DNA of 13,254 nt from an uncultured Campylobacter sp. (GTDB lineage: Bacteria > Campylobacterota > Campylobacteria > Campylobacterales > Campylobacteraceae), in the NCBI GenBank assembly GCA_949294425.1, contig CASFHJ010000251.1:1-13254 (forward strand), given 5' to 3'. Of this stretch, positions 1 through 7,997 are shown in pieces. Position numbers and translations under genes: made by a program. A model generated the notes under the pieces. It did no database searches. It was given only the letters and a program-made list of their open reading frames with translations, and was not told the DNA's origin. The stretch's first letter is position 1. Every line of letters starts with the position of its first letter.

Positions 1-804
1 AGCTCTTCTTACTTCCTCATAAGCATGACAATAGTCAGCCTTATCTTCATCTTGATGCAAAATACCTGTAGGAAATTTACCAAGTCTTTCCTCATCGCTT
101 AGTTTATCGTATTTTGCCTTGTCTACTACAAGGGATTTAATCCACTCTAGCATGGAAGTGGCTTCTCCCATTTTATTTTTGCGACCTAAATTTATGTGGC
201 AATTTGAAAAAACATCTATAAAGCTATAGCCATTATGTAAAAGAGCCTTGTAAATTAAATTTTCAAGCTTGGCAGCTTCTATAACATTTCCCCTAGCTAC
301 AAAGGAAGCTCCAGCTGCTTTTGTAAGCTCACAGGCATCAAAATTTGGATCTATGCTACCTTGTTGAGCTGTAACAGTGTAAAAACCTTGCGGGGTTGTC
401 GGTGAGGTTTGTGAATTTGTAAGTCCGTATATGAAGTTATTTATAACTATATGGGTTAGATCGACATTTCTCCTACAGCCGTGTATAGTATGGTTTCCAC
501 CTATGGCAAGGGTATCTCCGTCTCCGCTTACTACTATAACCTTTTTGCTAGGATTTGCTAACTTTATACCAGTTGCGTAAGCTATGGCTCTACCATGAGT
601 GGTGTGAACGGTGTTGCAATTTACATAAGAACTCATTCTGCCGCTACAACCTATACCAGAGACTAAGCAAACATCGTCCATGTTCCAGCCTGTTTTTTGA
701 ACCGCTCTAATAATACATTTTAAAACAACTCCATCTCCACAGCCCCAGCACCATTGTGTAGGCATCTTATCTACACGTAAGTATTCATCATAATCAAAAG
801 CCAT
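1..804 (-). CDS. oorB: 2-oxoglutarate:acceptor oxidoreductase, beta (TPP-binding) subunit OorB, C-terminus cut by window edge
   Basis: This cytoplasmic subunit binds thiamine pyrophosphate and an iron-sulfur cluster in the enzyme that oxidises 2-oxoglutarate to succinyl-CoA and CO2, passing electrons to a flavodoxin/ferredoxin-type carrier. I translated 268 codons, starting MAFDYDEYLR. Seen: a CWGCGDG motif (Cys19, Cys22), Cys53 in GIGCSG and Cys202 in SNCHIN, which are the likely four cluster ligands. A GDGD motif at 94-97, followed by the NN pair at 122-123, matches the GDG-x(about 27)-NN thiamine pyrophosphate motif; IGGNH lies at 101-105. The start codon follows the oorA stop without a gap (TAAATG), implying translational coupling. 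The frame is open to base 1. Family members are roughly 280 residues, so about a dozen are missing by truncation of the window, not of the gene. oorC is expected next but is outside. Confidence 0.95.
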   Translation of the reverse strand, partial: MAFDYDEYLRVDKMPTQWCWGCGDGVVLKCIIRAVQKTGWNMDDVCLVSGIGCSGRMSSYVNCNTVHTTHGRAIAYATGIKLANPSKKVIVVSGDGDTLAIGGNHTIHGCRRNVDLTHIVINNFIYGLTNSQTSPTTPQGFYTVTAQQGSIDPNFDACELTKAAGASFVARGNVIEAAKLENLIYKALLHNGYSFIDVFSNCHINLGRKNKMGEATSMLEWIKSLVVDKAKYDKLSDEERLGKFPTGILHQDEDKADYCHAYEEVRRA

Positions 805-1929
805 TTATATCATCTCCTTTACCTTAGCCATAATCTCACTAGGAGTCAAAGGTCTACCATTTGCTCTTAGCAAGGTAGCAAAATCATCTCTTTTGCAAAC
901 CCTTTGAATTTCTTCTAGGTATTGTCCCATATTTAACTCGCAAATCAAAACTTTTTTAAAGCTATTTACCACTTCTGCTATCTTTTTATCATTTATAGGA
1001 TAAAGTGTTATAGGTCTAAAAAGCCCAACCTTAATGCCCTGTTCTCTTAATCTTAAAATAGCGTCTTTTGAAGCTCTTGAAACGCTACCATAAGCTACTA
1101 TAAGAATATCCGCATCATCTAGCATATACTCTTCGTATTTACATATCTCATCTACTCTAGTTCTAATCTTGCCAAATAATCTTTGCATATTTTTCTTAAC
1201 TATATCGCCATCCTCAGTTGGAAAGCCTATATCTCCATGATGAAGCCCTGTTATATGATAGCGATAACCTGTGAAAAATGGATTTAAAACAGCTGGTTCA
1301 TTATCCCCACAAGCATAAGGCTTATAATCTTTTTTATCTCCACTAAATTTAGCTCTATTTATGATTTCAAGCTCATTTACATCTGGAATATTAGCCTTAC
1401 CATTCATATGTCCTATGGTCTCATCAAGTAGCAAAAAAACGGGAGTCATAAGCTTTTCTGCTAGATTAAAAGCTCTTATGGTTTCTGTATAGGACTCTTC
1501 CAAAGAAGCAGGAGCTAAGGCTATACTTGCAAAATCACCATGAGTTGGGGACTTTGCCTGAAACAAATCTCCCTGTGCCACACGAGTTGGAAGCCCAGTT
1601 GAAGGACCTCCTCTCATAACATTTGCTATAACAAGAGGAATTTCAGCTATAAAAGCATAACCAATTTGCTCTGATTTTAAGGAAATTCCAGGACCAGAAC
1701 TAGCGGTCATAGCTTTTACCCCACTCATAGCAGCACCTATGCTAACGCTTATGCCAGAAATTTCATCTTCCATTTGTATAAAAGTGCCATCATTTGCCGG
1801 AAGTAATTTTGAAAGCTCATGTGCTATTTCAGAGCTAGGAGTTATAGGATAACCACCAAAAAATCTACAGCCACACTCTATGGCTGCCTTAGCTACTAAG
1901 GTATTGCCTGTTGCTATTAGCTCTCTCAT
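805..1929 (-). CDS. oorA: 2-oxoglutarate:acceptor oxidoreductase, alpha subunit OorA
   Basis: This is the large catalytic subunit of the four-subunit 2-oxoglutarate:acceptor oxidoreductase, which replaces the classical 2-oxoglutarate dehydrogenase complex in campylobacters. The 374-residue length is normal for the family. Seen: the pyruvate:ferredoxin-oxidoreductase-type N-terminal domain, with GGYPITPSSE at residues 25-34, MEDEISGI at 53-60 and the SSGPG loop at 77-81. A transketolase-C-like domain follows from about residue 275 (IVAYGSVSRAS, then a GLFRPITLYP stretch). The start overlaps the oorD stop by one base (TAATG), and an AGGTAGGTG ribosome-binding site lies inside the end of oorD. 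The D-A-B order and tight packing match the oorDABC operon of C. jejuni and H. pylori. Pyruvate or 2-oxoacid specificity is not provable from motifs. The four-gene context and the link to icd favour 2-oxoglutarate. Confidence 0.96.
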   Translation of the reverse strand: MRELIATGNTLVAKAAIECGCRFFGGYPITPSSEIAHELSKLLPANDGTFIQMEDEISGISVSIGAAMSGVKAMTASSGPGISLKSEQIGYAFIAEIPLVIANVMRGGPSTGLPTRVAQGDLFQAKSPTHGDFASIALAPASLEESYTETIRAFNLAEKLMTPVFLLLDETIGHMNGKANIPDVNELEIINRAKFSGDKKDYKPYACGDNEPAVLNPFFTGYRYHITGLHHGDIGFPTEDGDIVKKNMQRLFGKIRTRVDEICKYEEYMLDDADILIVAYGSVSRASKDAILRLREQGIKVGLFRPITLYPINDKKIAEVVNSFKKVLICELNMGQYLEEIQRVCKRDDFATLLRANGRPLTPSEIMAKVKEMI

Positions 1930-2243
1930 TAAGCACCTACCTTTTTGTATTTATTTTGTTTTATAGCCTCAGCTCTTTGCTTTGCTTCCGGGGTTAGTTT
2001 AGCAAATTTAAATTCAGCTCTTGTTGCAACCATAATAGCAAAATCAGGACAATGCACCTCACACTCGCTACAGCCTATACAAGAATCAGGGTTAACAACC
2101 TCTATCATCTGTCCTAAAACAGCACTTTTTTCATCTCTCATAGCTAAAACTCCAGCAGGGCAGTAGCTAACGCAGATATTACAGGCTTTACACCTACTTT
2201 CATCTACCCAAACAGGGGTATCCTTAGGAGCAACCATACTCAT
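1929..2243 (-). CDS. oorD: 2-oxoglutarate:acceptor oxidoreductase, delta (ferredoxin-like) subunit OorD
   Basis: This small electron-transfer subunit carries two [4Fe-4S] clusters and hands electrons from the OorB active-site cluster to the external acceptor. The 104 residues contain two classical CxxCxxCxxxCP motifs: Cys18, 21, 24, 28 followed by Pro29, and Cys55, 58, 61, 65 followed by Pro66. The C-terminus is lysine-rich. The start is 10 bases after the mdh stop. Its ribosome-binding site (AAAGGA, plus-strand bases 2250-2255) overlaps the mdh stop codon, so translation is probably coupled to mdh. In C. jejuni the gene immediately upstream of oorD is sucD. Here it is mdh, with no remnant of sucC or sucD between them. 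Confidence 0.96.
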   Translation of the reverse strand: MSMVAPKDTPVWVDESRCKACNICVSYCPAGVLAMRDEKSAVLGQMIEVVNPDSCIGCSECEVHCPDFAIMVATRAEFKFAKLTPEAKQRAEAIKQNKYKKVGA

Positions 2244-2253
2244 TTAATATCCT

Positions 2254-3156
2254 TTATTTATTATAATAATTATATTTCTTCAAAGAAAGCTCAAGTTTTG
2301 AACTTTCTTCCTCGTCTAAAGCTAGATTACAAAGCTCTAAAACACCATCTAAACTTAGCCTTGCTAAAACGCCAAAGGCTTTGCCATTTATCCCGAATTC
2401 ACCATTTAAAATAACACTCATTGGTAAAAATTCACCAGTTCTTATAGCTTCTACCATACGCACACAAGCCGCAGCTGGTGCAAGATAAGCTGAAGTCTTT
2501 AAGTATTTTATAACCTTAGCCCCTCCTGTTTTTACCTCATTTTCTATCTCATCTAAGGCATCTTTATTTAATATATCTGTTAATTTTTGATTTTTATAAC
2601 TTGAATGAGATTTTAAAAGCAACATATCATCATTATGAAAACCCATTAACTTAGTGTCTATTTCTGAAGTTTTACAATCAAATTTCTTAGCCAACTCATA
2701 CTTAAATCTAGCATTATCTAAGGCTCCTGCCATGGCTATTATCTTTTTAGGATTAAAAATATTGCTTTCATATAGTTTGTTAAGTAGAAAATCAACGGGA
2801 TTTGTGAGTATTACAAAAAGCGGATCCTCTACGTAAGCTTTAAGAGCCTTGGTGCAATCTAGCATGATATTGGTATTTATCTGCAAAAGCTCATCTCTGC
2901 TTTGCCCATCTTTTCTTTTCGCACCAGCACAAAAGATAATCATATCGCTTTTTTCGCAAAATTTATACTCACTGGTGCAAACAAGCCTAATATCTAAATT
3001 CAAAGCAGCTATACTCTGTCCCAACTCCAAGTCCCTAGCTAAAAGCAGGTCCTCGTTTCTATCAACCAAGACTAGCTCTTTTACTAGCTCCCTAAGTATT
3101 AAAGCGTAAGCTACGCTTATGCCGACATTTCCAGCTCCAATAATGCTTATTTTCAT
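2254..3156 (-). CDS. mdh: Malate dehydrogenase (LDH-like MDH family)
   Basis: This cytoplasmic enzyme interconverts malate and oxaloacetate with NAD(H). Its 300 residues form a lactate/malate dehydrogenase with an N-terminal Rossmann fold (GAGNVG, residues 7-12). Expected active-site residues are visible: Arg81 in AKRKDG and Arg87 in QSRDEL, Asn119 in LTNPVD, Arg150 in LDNARF, and the catalytic His174 in GFHNDDM. Arg at position 81, where lactate dehydrogenases carry Gln, favours malate over lactate as substrate. Mild departures from the usual family wording are RKDG for RKPG, ALDNAR for VLDSAR and FHND for xHGD. The start overlaps the icd stop by four bases (ATGA), so icd and mdh are translationally coupled, as in C. 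jejuni. Confidence 0.93.
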   Translation of the reverse strand: MKISIIGAGNVGISVAYALILRELVKELVLVDRNEDLLLARDLELGQSIAALNLDIRLVCTSEYKFCEKSDMIIFCAGAKRKDGQSRDELLQINTNIMLDCTKALKAYVEDPLFVILTNPVDFLLNKLYESNIFNPKKIIAMAGALDNARFKYELAKKFDCKTSEIDTKLMGFHNDDMLLLKSHSSYKNQKLTDILNKDALDEIENEVKTGGAKVIKYLKTSAYLAPAAACVRMVEAIRTGEFLPMSVILNGEFGINGKAFGVLARLSLDGVLELCNLALDEEESSKLELSLKKYNYYNK

Positions 3157-5351
3157 AAGTCATAAATCTTTGCTATAACAGCATTAAAGGTGGCACTAGG
3201 TCTCATAACAGCTTCTGCCTTTTTATCATCAAATTTATAATACCCTCCCAAATCAACACTAAAGCCTTGAGCGTCTATAAATTCCTTATAAATTTTATCC
3301 TCATTTGAGCTTAATTCTAGGGCAATATCCTTAAATATAACTTGTAATTCCTTTTCATTTGCCTGTCTAGCAAGCTCATTTGCCCAGTATAAGGCGAGAT
3401 AAAAATGAGAAGTTCTATTGTCTCCTTCTTTTACCTTTCTAGAAGGAGCCTTATTATTTTCAAGCCACTGACCTATAGCCTCATCTAAACACTCAGCCAA
3501 AACTCTAGCCTTTAAACTTGAGTTTTTATTTGCAAAAAATTCTAAGGAAGCCTGAAGAGCTAAAAACTCGCCCAAGCTATCCCAACGAAGATGATTTTCT
3601 TTAACTAATTGCTCTACTTGCTTTGGTGCAGAGCCACCGGCACCTGTTTCAAACATAGCACCTCCATTTAACATAGGCACTACTGAAAGCATTTTTGCAC
3701 TAGTTCCAAGCTCTAATATAGGGAATAAATCAGTTAGATAATCCCTTAAAACATTTCCGGTAATGCTTATAACATTCTTTCCCTGACGTATTAGCTCTAA
3801 ACTTCTTAAGCAAGCTTCTTTAGGGCTTAGAATTTTTACATTAGCATTATCCTTTAGCAAATCTTTTACAAGGCTTATCATTATCTTATCGCTTGCTCTT
3901 TTTTCATCTAGCCAAAAAATTCCCTCATCTCCAGTTAAACTCACTCTTTGAAGTCCAAGCTCTATCCAGTTTTTAACGGCTTCAAATTTGCACTGACAAG
4001 CCCTAAAAATATCTCCCTTACTTAAATTTTGCTCTAATAAAAGCTCATCTTTATCATTTACTATCCTAAAGACTCCGTCTTCTTCAGCTACAAAGGTTTT
4101 ATCATGAGAGCCGTATTCTTGGGCTTTCTTTGCCATTAAACCTACATTTGAGACCGAGCCTAAAGAACTAGGCTTAAATTCTCCATTTTTACGCATATCA
4201 TCTAAAACAGCCTCATAAATAGTAGCGTAAGTCTTATCAGGTATCAAGGCATTAGTGTCTTTTTCTTTGGAATTTTTATCCCAAACTTTTGCAGCATTTT
4301 TAAGCATGGCAGGCATGGAAGCATCTACTATAATATCGCTAGGAACATGCAAATTTGTAATGCCCTTTTCAGAATTTACCATGGATATATCAGCTTTTTG
4401 ACTAAGAATTTCATTATATCTTTGCAAGATCTTATCTTTTAGACTTGAAGTTTCTATCTTGCTTAAAAGCTCTGAAATGCCATTATTAGCATTTATGCCA
4501 AGTTTAGCAAATTCTTCAGAAAATTCATCAAATAATTCCTTAAAATAAACCTTAACACAATAGCCAAACAAAACAGGGTCGCTAACCTTCATCATGGTAG
4601 CCTTAAGATGTAAAGAAAGCAAGATATCTTCTTCTTTACAAATTTTTATTTGCTCTGCATAAAAATCTTGCAACTTCTTACTATCCATGAAAGTGCAATC
4701 TAAAATTTCATTTTCCTCTAGTTTTATACCATCTTTCATAAGCTTTACAGAGCCATTTTTAGCTACAAATTCTATCCTAGCTACACAAGGACTTTTTATC
4801 AAAATAGCCTTTTCATTTGAGAAAAAATCTCCATCTTTCATGTAAGAAATTCTTGACTTTGAATTTTTATCAAAGGGTATACTTTTGTAAGGATTATTTT
4901 TAGCATATTCTTTAACTGCTCTTGTGCATCTTCTATCTGAATTTCCCTGTCTTAAAACAGGATTTACAGCTGAACCTAGAATTTTTTGATACTTAGAATT
5001 TATGGCTCTTTGCTCATCAGTGCTTGGCTCATCATAGTAGTTTGGCACAGCATATCCCTTATCTTGAAGCTCCTTTATAGCAGCTTTTAGCTGGGGTATA
5101 GAGGCTGAAATATTAGGAGTTTTTATAAGAACGGAATTTGGCTGATTTACGAGCTTAGAAAGCTCTTCTAAGGCATCTTCACATCTTTGTTCTTCTTTTA
5201 AATACTCAGAAAAGTTAGCCAGTATTCTACCGGCAAGAGATATATCAGCGGTTTTAACACTTATGTTTGCTCTTTTTAAAAAGGCTCTTACTATGGGTAA
5301 AAATGAGTAAGTTGCTAGAGCGGGAGATTCATCTGTAAGCGTGTAAGTCAT
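3153..5351 (-). CDS. icd: Monomeric NADP-dependent isocitrate dehydrogenase
   Basis: This enzyme oxidatively decarboxylates isocitrate to 2-oxoglutarate, making NADPH. At 732 residues it belongs to the large monomeric IDH class (about 80 kDa, as in Azotobacter and Corynebacterium), not the 400-residue dimeric class. Family signatures visible: VLRQGNSDRR at 132-141 (isocitrate binding), KATMMKVSDP with Lys255 (249-258 area; the family's catalytic lysine), VDASMPAML around 342-350, SLGSVSNVGLMA at 396-407 and YGSHDKTF at 413-420, and an EMGTGGSAPK-type loop present as ETGAGGSAPK. The ATG is preceded by a strong AAGGAAG ribosome-binding site (plus-strand 5357-5363) and a TATAAT promoter, so this is the head of the icd-mdh-oorDAB(C) transcription unit. 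The product feeds OorDABC directly. Confidence 0.97.
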   Translation of the reverse strand: MTYTLTDESPALATYSFLPIVRAFLKRANISVKTADISLAGRILANFSEYLKEEQRCEDALEELSKLVNQPNSVLIKTPNISASIPQLKAAIKELQDKGYAVPNYYDEPSTDEQRAINSKYQKILGSAVNPVLRQGNSDRRCTRAVKEYAKNNPYKSIPFDKNSKSRISYMKDGDFFSNEKAILIKSPCVARIEFVAKNGSVKLMKDGIKLEENEILDCTFMDSKKLQDFYAEQIKICKEEDILLSLHLKATMMKVSDPVLFGYCVKVYFKELFDEFSEEFAKLGINANNGISELLSKIETSSLKDKILQRYNEILSQKADISMVNSEKGITNLHVPSDIIVDASMPAMLKNAAKVWDKNSKEKDTNALIPDKTYATIYEAVLDDMRKNGEFKPSSLGSVSNVGLMAKKAQEYGSHDKTFVAEEDGVFRIVNDKDELLLEQNLSKGDIFRACQCKFEAVKNWIELGLQRVSLTGDEGIFWLDEKRASDKIMISLVKDLLKDNANVKILSPKEACLRSLELIRQGKNVISITGNVLRDYLTDLFPILELGTSAKMLSVVPMLNGGAMFETGAGGSAPKQVEQLVKENHLRWDSLGEFLALQASLEFFANKNSSLKARVLAECLDEAIGQWLENNKAPSRKVKEGDNRTSHFYLALYWANELARQANEKELQVIFKDIALELSSNEDKIYKEFIDAQGFSVDLGGYYKFDDKKAEAVMRPSATFNAVIAKIYDL

Positions 5352-5383
5352 AATAACTTCCTTGTGTTTTTTCTAACTCTAGT

Positions 5384-5389
5384 ATTATA
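5384..5389 (-). promoter_or_regulatory. Probable sigma-70 promoter -10 box of the icd-mdh-oor operon
   Basis: On the minus strand the box is a perfect TATAAT preceded by TG one base away (GTGTATAAT). Immediately upstream lie two T-runs (TTTTTCTTTTTG), the T-rich pattern that replaces a defined -35 in Campylobacter. The predicted transcript start is near 5377, giving a leader of about 26 bases containing the icd ribosome-binding site. No other equally good promoter is visible inside the operon, so this one probably drives all the TCA genes here. Confidence 0.7.
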
Positions 5390-5423
5390 CACAAAAAGAA
5401 AAATATTTAAGCTTTTTGACTAA

Positions 5424-5442
5424 AAATTTAAAACTTAAATTT
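5424..5442 (-). terminator. AT-only inverted repeat, possible weak terminator of the AsmA-like gene
   Basis: Perfect 8-base arms (AAATTTAA / TTAAATTT) surround a 3-base loop. Read on the minus strand, the hairpin lies just after the AsmA-like stop codon (5463) and is followed by a short run of Ts. It has no G or C in the stem, so it would be unstable. It may equally be AT-rich upstream DNA of the icd promoter, or chance in sequence this AT-rich. Confidence 0.25.
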
Positions 5443-5462
5443 AATTATGTAACAATAAGAAG

Positions 5463-7997
5463 CTAATTAAACCAAGTGGAGGGAATTTCTATTATATTTT
5501 TTATAAGATCAAAGGGAAGTTTTAGGGTTTCTTTTACCATCTGAGTGTGAAATTTAGGATCATTTATACTACCATCTACTAAGATAGAGGTTGATATATC
5601 GCGGTCCTTTCCTAATATAACCTGATTTATAATAGGTATGTTAGCGATAATTTGCGAGGCTGATTTTAAAATTTTAAGCTCTAACTTCATGTTTATAGAA
5701 TCATCTTTTAAATTTATATCCCCCACACCCAGTATATCAACCGTATCTCCATCAAGTGCTAGGGTTTTTATATTTATTTTTTTATACTTTTTATCAAAGA
5801 TGATTGCTCCATTTTGCACATCAAGTCCTTCATTGTTAAAGGTTGGCGTTTTAAACAAAAGCAAACTTGGCACAGTATCTATGAAGCTCATGAGCTGATT
5901 TTGAAATTTGAGATCTTTTATATAGGTTTTTCTTATGCTTATGGTTCCGTTTAAATCATCAAAATTTTTACCCTCCATCAAAAGAAAAAAAGTCCCGCTT
6001 TTAAAGTATTCTTTTGCAAAAAAATCATTTAAAATTCTATCATTCACCCCATTTATAGAAAGATAAATTTTATCCTTATCTTTATCAAGATAAAAACTTG
6101 AGCTAGCTTTTTGAGCGTTTAATCTTAGTTTAGACTGGGATAGATATAAATTTGCATTATCAAAACTAAGGCTTTTGTTAAAATCAGAAAATAAAAGTCC
6201 TATATCCTTGCCTTGAGCCTTTATATTGTAAGATATATCCTTATTATAAGAGCTATTAATATCATCTAAAATAAAGGAAAAATTATCAAGTCTTATATTT
6301 ATATCATTTTTAGCTAATTTAGCTTCCAAGCTTTTGTCTTTGTTGTTTATGCTTATATCATCATTTATTTTTTTTATGTAAAAACTATCCTTTGCGTATA
6401 TATTTTTATTTGCAAAGCTAAGTCCCTCTAACGATATGTCAAAGTCTTTAAAATCGCTACTTTTAAGCCAAAAGTTTTCTATATTGCTTATATTAAAATT
6501 TTTAAGCAAAGGAGAATAAGGCTTAAGAGCTATCATATTAGAATTTGTAAATTCTATGCCCTTGCTAAGATCTAAGCTAAGATTGAAATCCTTTATATCC
6601 AAAAATACCCCATTTTTATACCTTAAAGCAAGGCTTAAATTTTTATCTCTCATATCCAAGATCTCATCAAAATGCAAATTTTGCACATTCACATCAAAAA
6701 AGCCTTCCTGTCTTGTGCTATCTAACCTAGCGTCAAAAGAGGCATTTAAAAAAGAATTTGATACTAAGAAATTTTTTAAGCTTATTTTATTGTTATCTAT
6801 GAAAAGCATACCCTCTTTTACAAAGAAATTAAGCAAATCACTTTGCACAGACCTTAAACTAAATTTGGCACTATAATTTATCTTTTTATCTGCTTGAAAT
6901 GGTATCTTTATGGAAAAATCGGTACGCACAAAGCCTGAATGCTGAGAAAAAGGCAGTCTTATATCATAGCTTTGCAAAAGCCTGTGTAAAGCTTTATTTA
7001 AGCTAAGCTCATTTGATAAAATTCTAAGTGAAATTCCAGCCTTTTTAGGATCTGTTATATCATATATAAAAACCTTGCTAGAGCTTATATCTTTCGCATT
7101 AAAAGAGGCTTTTTCGAAATAAAAATCAAGCCTTTCTTTGCTTAAATTTAAGTCTAAATTAGGTATTAAAATGCTATCTACACCCTCGTTTAAAAGCAAG
7201 TTAAAATCTTTAACCCTAGCTTTGGCTTCTAAATGCTTTATATCATAGCCTAAGAGTAATTTTTTGCTTAAAACTATCTTAAAATTATCTACATAATACT
7301 GCCTAGCCACAGCCTTAGCACTTAGCCATTCAAGCAAATCCTTATCTAAATCGACATAAGATGATATGGTTGAAAAAAGCTCTTTTATCCTTTCTGAGTA
7401 AAGATCTGTGATATAAAAAGAAAGTTCTTTGTCAGAAACAGCAAAAAAATATTCAAAAGACACCAAATCAGAGCTTATGCTACCATTCATATCGTAAGAA
7501 TTTTCATCTGTTTTTACTAACAAAGATGAGGAAGTGCTTATATTATGGTCTTTAAATCTAAATTCATTAACATTAGCTAGTATGTTGTTTTGCTCTTGCC
7601 TTATAGAAAATTTTAGTAAAAAACTATCATCTTCTAATAAAAGCTCCTCTTTAGTAAATAAAAGTCTAAATTTATATCCCAAAAATTCCACATTTTCTAC
7701 AGAAACTTCTTCAAAAAAGGTAAAAAATAAATCAAGTTTTTCCACATAAAAAAGCAAATCTTTGGCAAAATTTTCGCTATTTTTTTGCTCTATATCCTGC
7801 AGGAAGCTTAGCTTTTTGGCTCTTATTATTATTTTCTTATCTAATTTTATATATAATTGCTCTACGGAGATTTTTTTACTTTCAAGTACTGGTATGCTAA
7901 AACCTATTTTTAAAACTATGAAAGGAAGAGCAAAGATGATGAGTAAAAATAATAAAAAATATATAAGTCTTTTTTTTAAGCTATGTGATTTGTTCAT
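5463..7997 (-). CDS. Membrane-anchored AsmA/YhdP-like protein (DUF3971-type, putative envelope lipid-transport protein)
   Basis: An 844-residue protein of the large AsmA-like group, corresponding in position to the conserved gene next to icd in C. jejuni (Cj0530). A positively charged N-terminus (MNKSHSLKKR) precedes one hydrophobic segment at about residues 11-30, then a very long region rich in alternating hydrophobic beta-strand repeats, with no cysteines noticed. The last ~97 residues (from 748: LDGDTVDILGVGDINL, then ILVDGSINDPKF) match the conserved AsmA-like C-terminal region. Relatives such as YhdP and TamB are thought to bridge inner and outer membranes as beta-groove lipid conduits; that role is inferred here from family likeness only. 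The start overlaps mltG on the other strand by 62 bases. No strong promoter was seen upstream, where the DNA is mltG coding sequence. The gene ends 111 bases before icd on the same strand. Confidence 0.75.
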   Translation of the reverse strand: MNKSHSLKKRLIYFLLFLLIIFALPFIVLKIGFSIPVLESKKISVEQLYIKLDKKIIIRAKKLSFLQDIEQKNSENFAKDLLFYVEKLDLFFTFFEEVSVENVEFLGYKFRLLFTKEELLLEDDSFLLKFSIRQEQNNILANVNEFRFKDHNISTSSSLLVKTDENSYDMNGSISSDLVSFEYFFAVSDKELSFYITDLYSERIKELFSTISSYVDLDKDLLEWLSAKAVARQYYVDNFKIVLSKKLLLGYDIKHLEAKARVKDFNLLLNEGVDSILIPNLDLNLSKERLDFYFEKASFNAKDISSSKVFIYDITDPKKAGISLRILSNELSLNKALHRLLQSYDIRLPFSQHSGFVRTDFSIKIPFQADKKINYSAKFSLRSVQSDLLNFFVKEGMLFIDNNKISLKNFLVSNSFLNASFDARLDSTRQEGFFDVNVQNLHFDEILDMRDKNLSLALRYKNGVFLDIKDFNLSLDLSKGIEFTNSNMIALKPYSPLLKNFNISNIENFWLKSSDFKDFDISLEGLSFANKNIYAKDSFYIKKINDDISINNKDKSLEAKLAKNDINIRLDNFSFILDDINSSYNKDISYNIKAQGKDIGLLFSDFNKSLSFDNANLYLSQSKLRLNAQKASSSFYLDKDKDKIYLSINGVNDRILNDFFAKEYFKSGTFFLLMEGKNFDDLNGTISIRKTYIKDLKFQNQLMSFIDTVPSLLLFKTPTFNNEGLDVQNGAIIFDKKYKKINIKTLALDGDTVDILGVGDINLKDDSINMKLELKILKSASQIIANIPIINQVILGKDRDISTSILVDGSINDPKFHTQMVKETLKLPFDLIKNIIEIPSTWFN
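7852..7857 (+). promoter_or_regulatory. Candidate promoter -10 box for mltG, inside the AsmA-like gene
   Basis: A perfect TATAAT on the plus strand is preceded by a long T-rich stretch (7821-7850). A start near 7864 would leave a leader of about 70 bases before the mltG ATG. It lies in the antisense strand of AsmA-like coding DNA, so TATAAT could occur by chance in such AT-rich sequence. Confidence 0.4.
7922..7928 (+). promoter_or_regulatory. Ribosome-binding site that fixes the mltG start
   Basis: AAGGAAG lies seven bases before the ATG at 7936 and ten before the adjacent ATG at 7939. It supports one of these two as the true start, over the in-frame upstream ATG at 7762, which has no such site and would extend 236 bases into the AsmA-like gene. 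Confidence 0.7.

Noticed and set aside
2849..3109. 86-residue plus-strand frame opposite mdh.
   Set aside because: Serine/leucine-rich antisense shadow of an intact gene, with no family resemblance and no ribosome-binding site of note. Other short antisense frames across 1945-2836, 5638-7749 and 9348-9536 were dismissed for the same reason.
3153..3156. icd/mdh overlap as a possible gene fusion or frameshift.
   Set aside because: Both proteins are full length with intact ends. The four-base ATGA overlap is ordinary translational coupling.
7762..7935. Longer mltG reading frame starting at 7762 (58 extra residues).
   Set aside because: No ribosome-binding site is present there. The added residues would be antisense to well-supported AsmA-like coding sequence and would place odd cysteine-rich sequence before the normal membrane anchor. 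AAGGAAG supports 7936.
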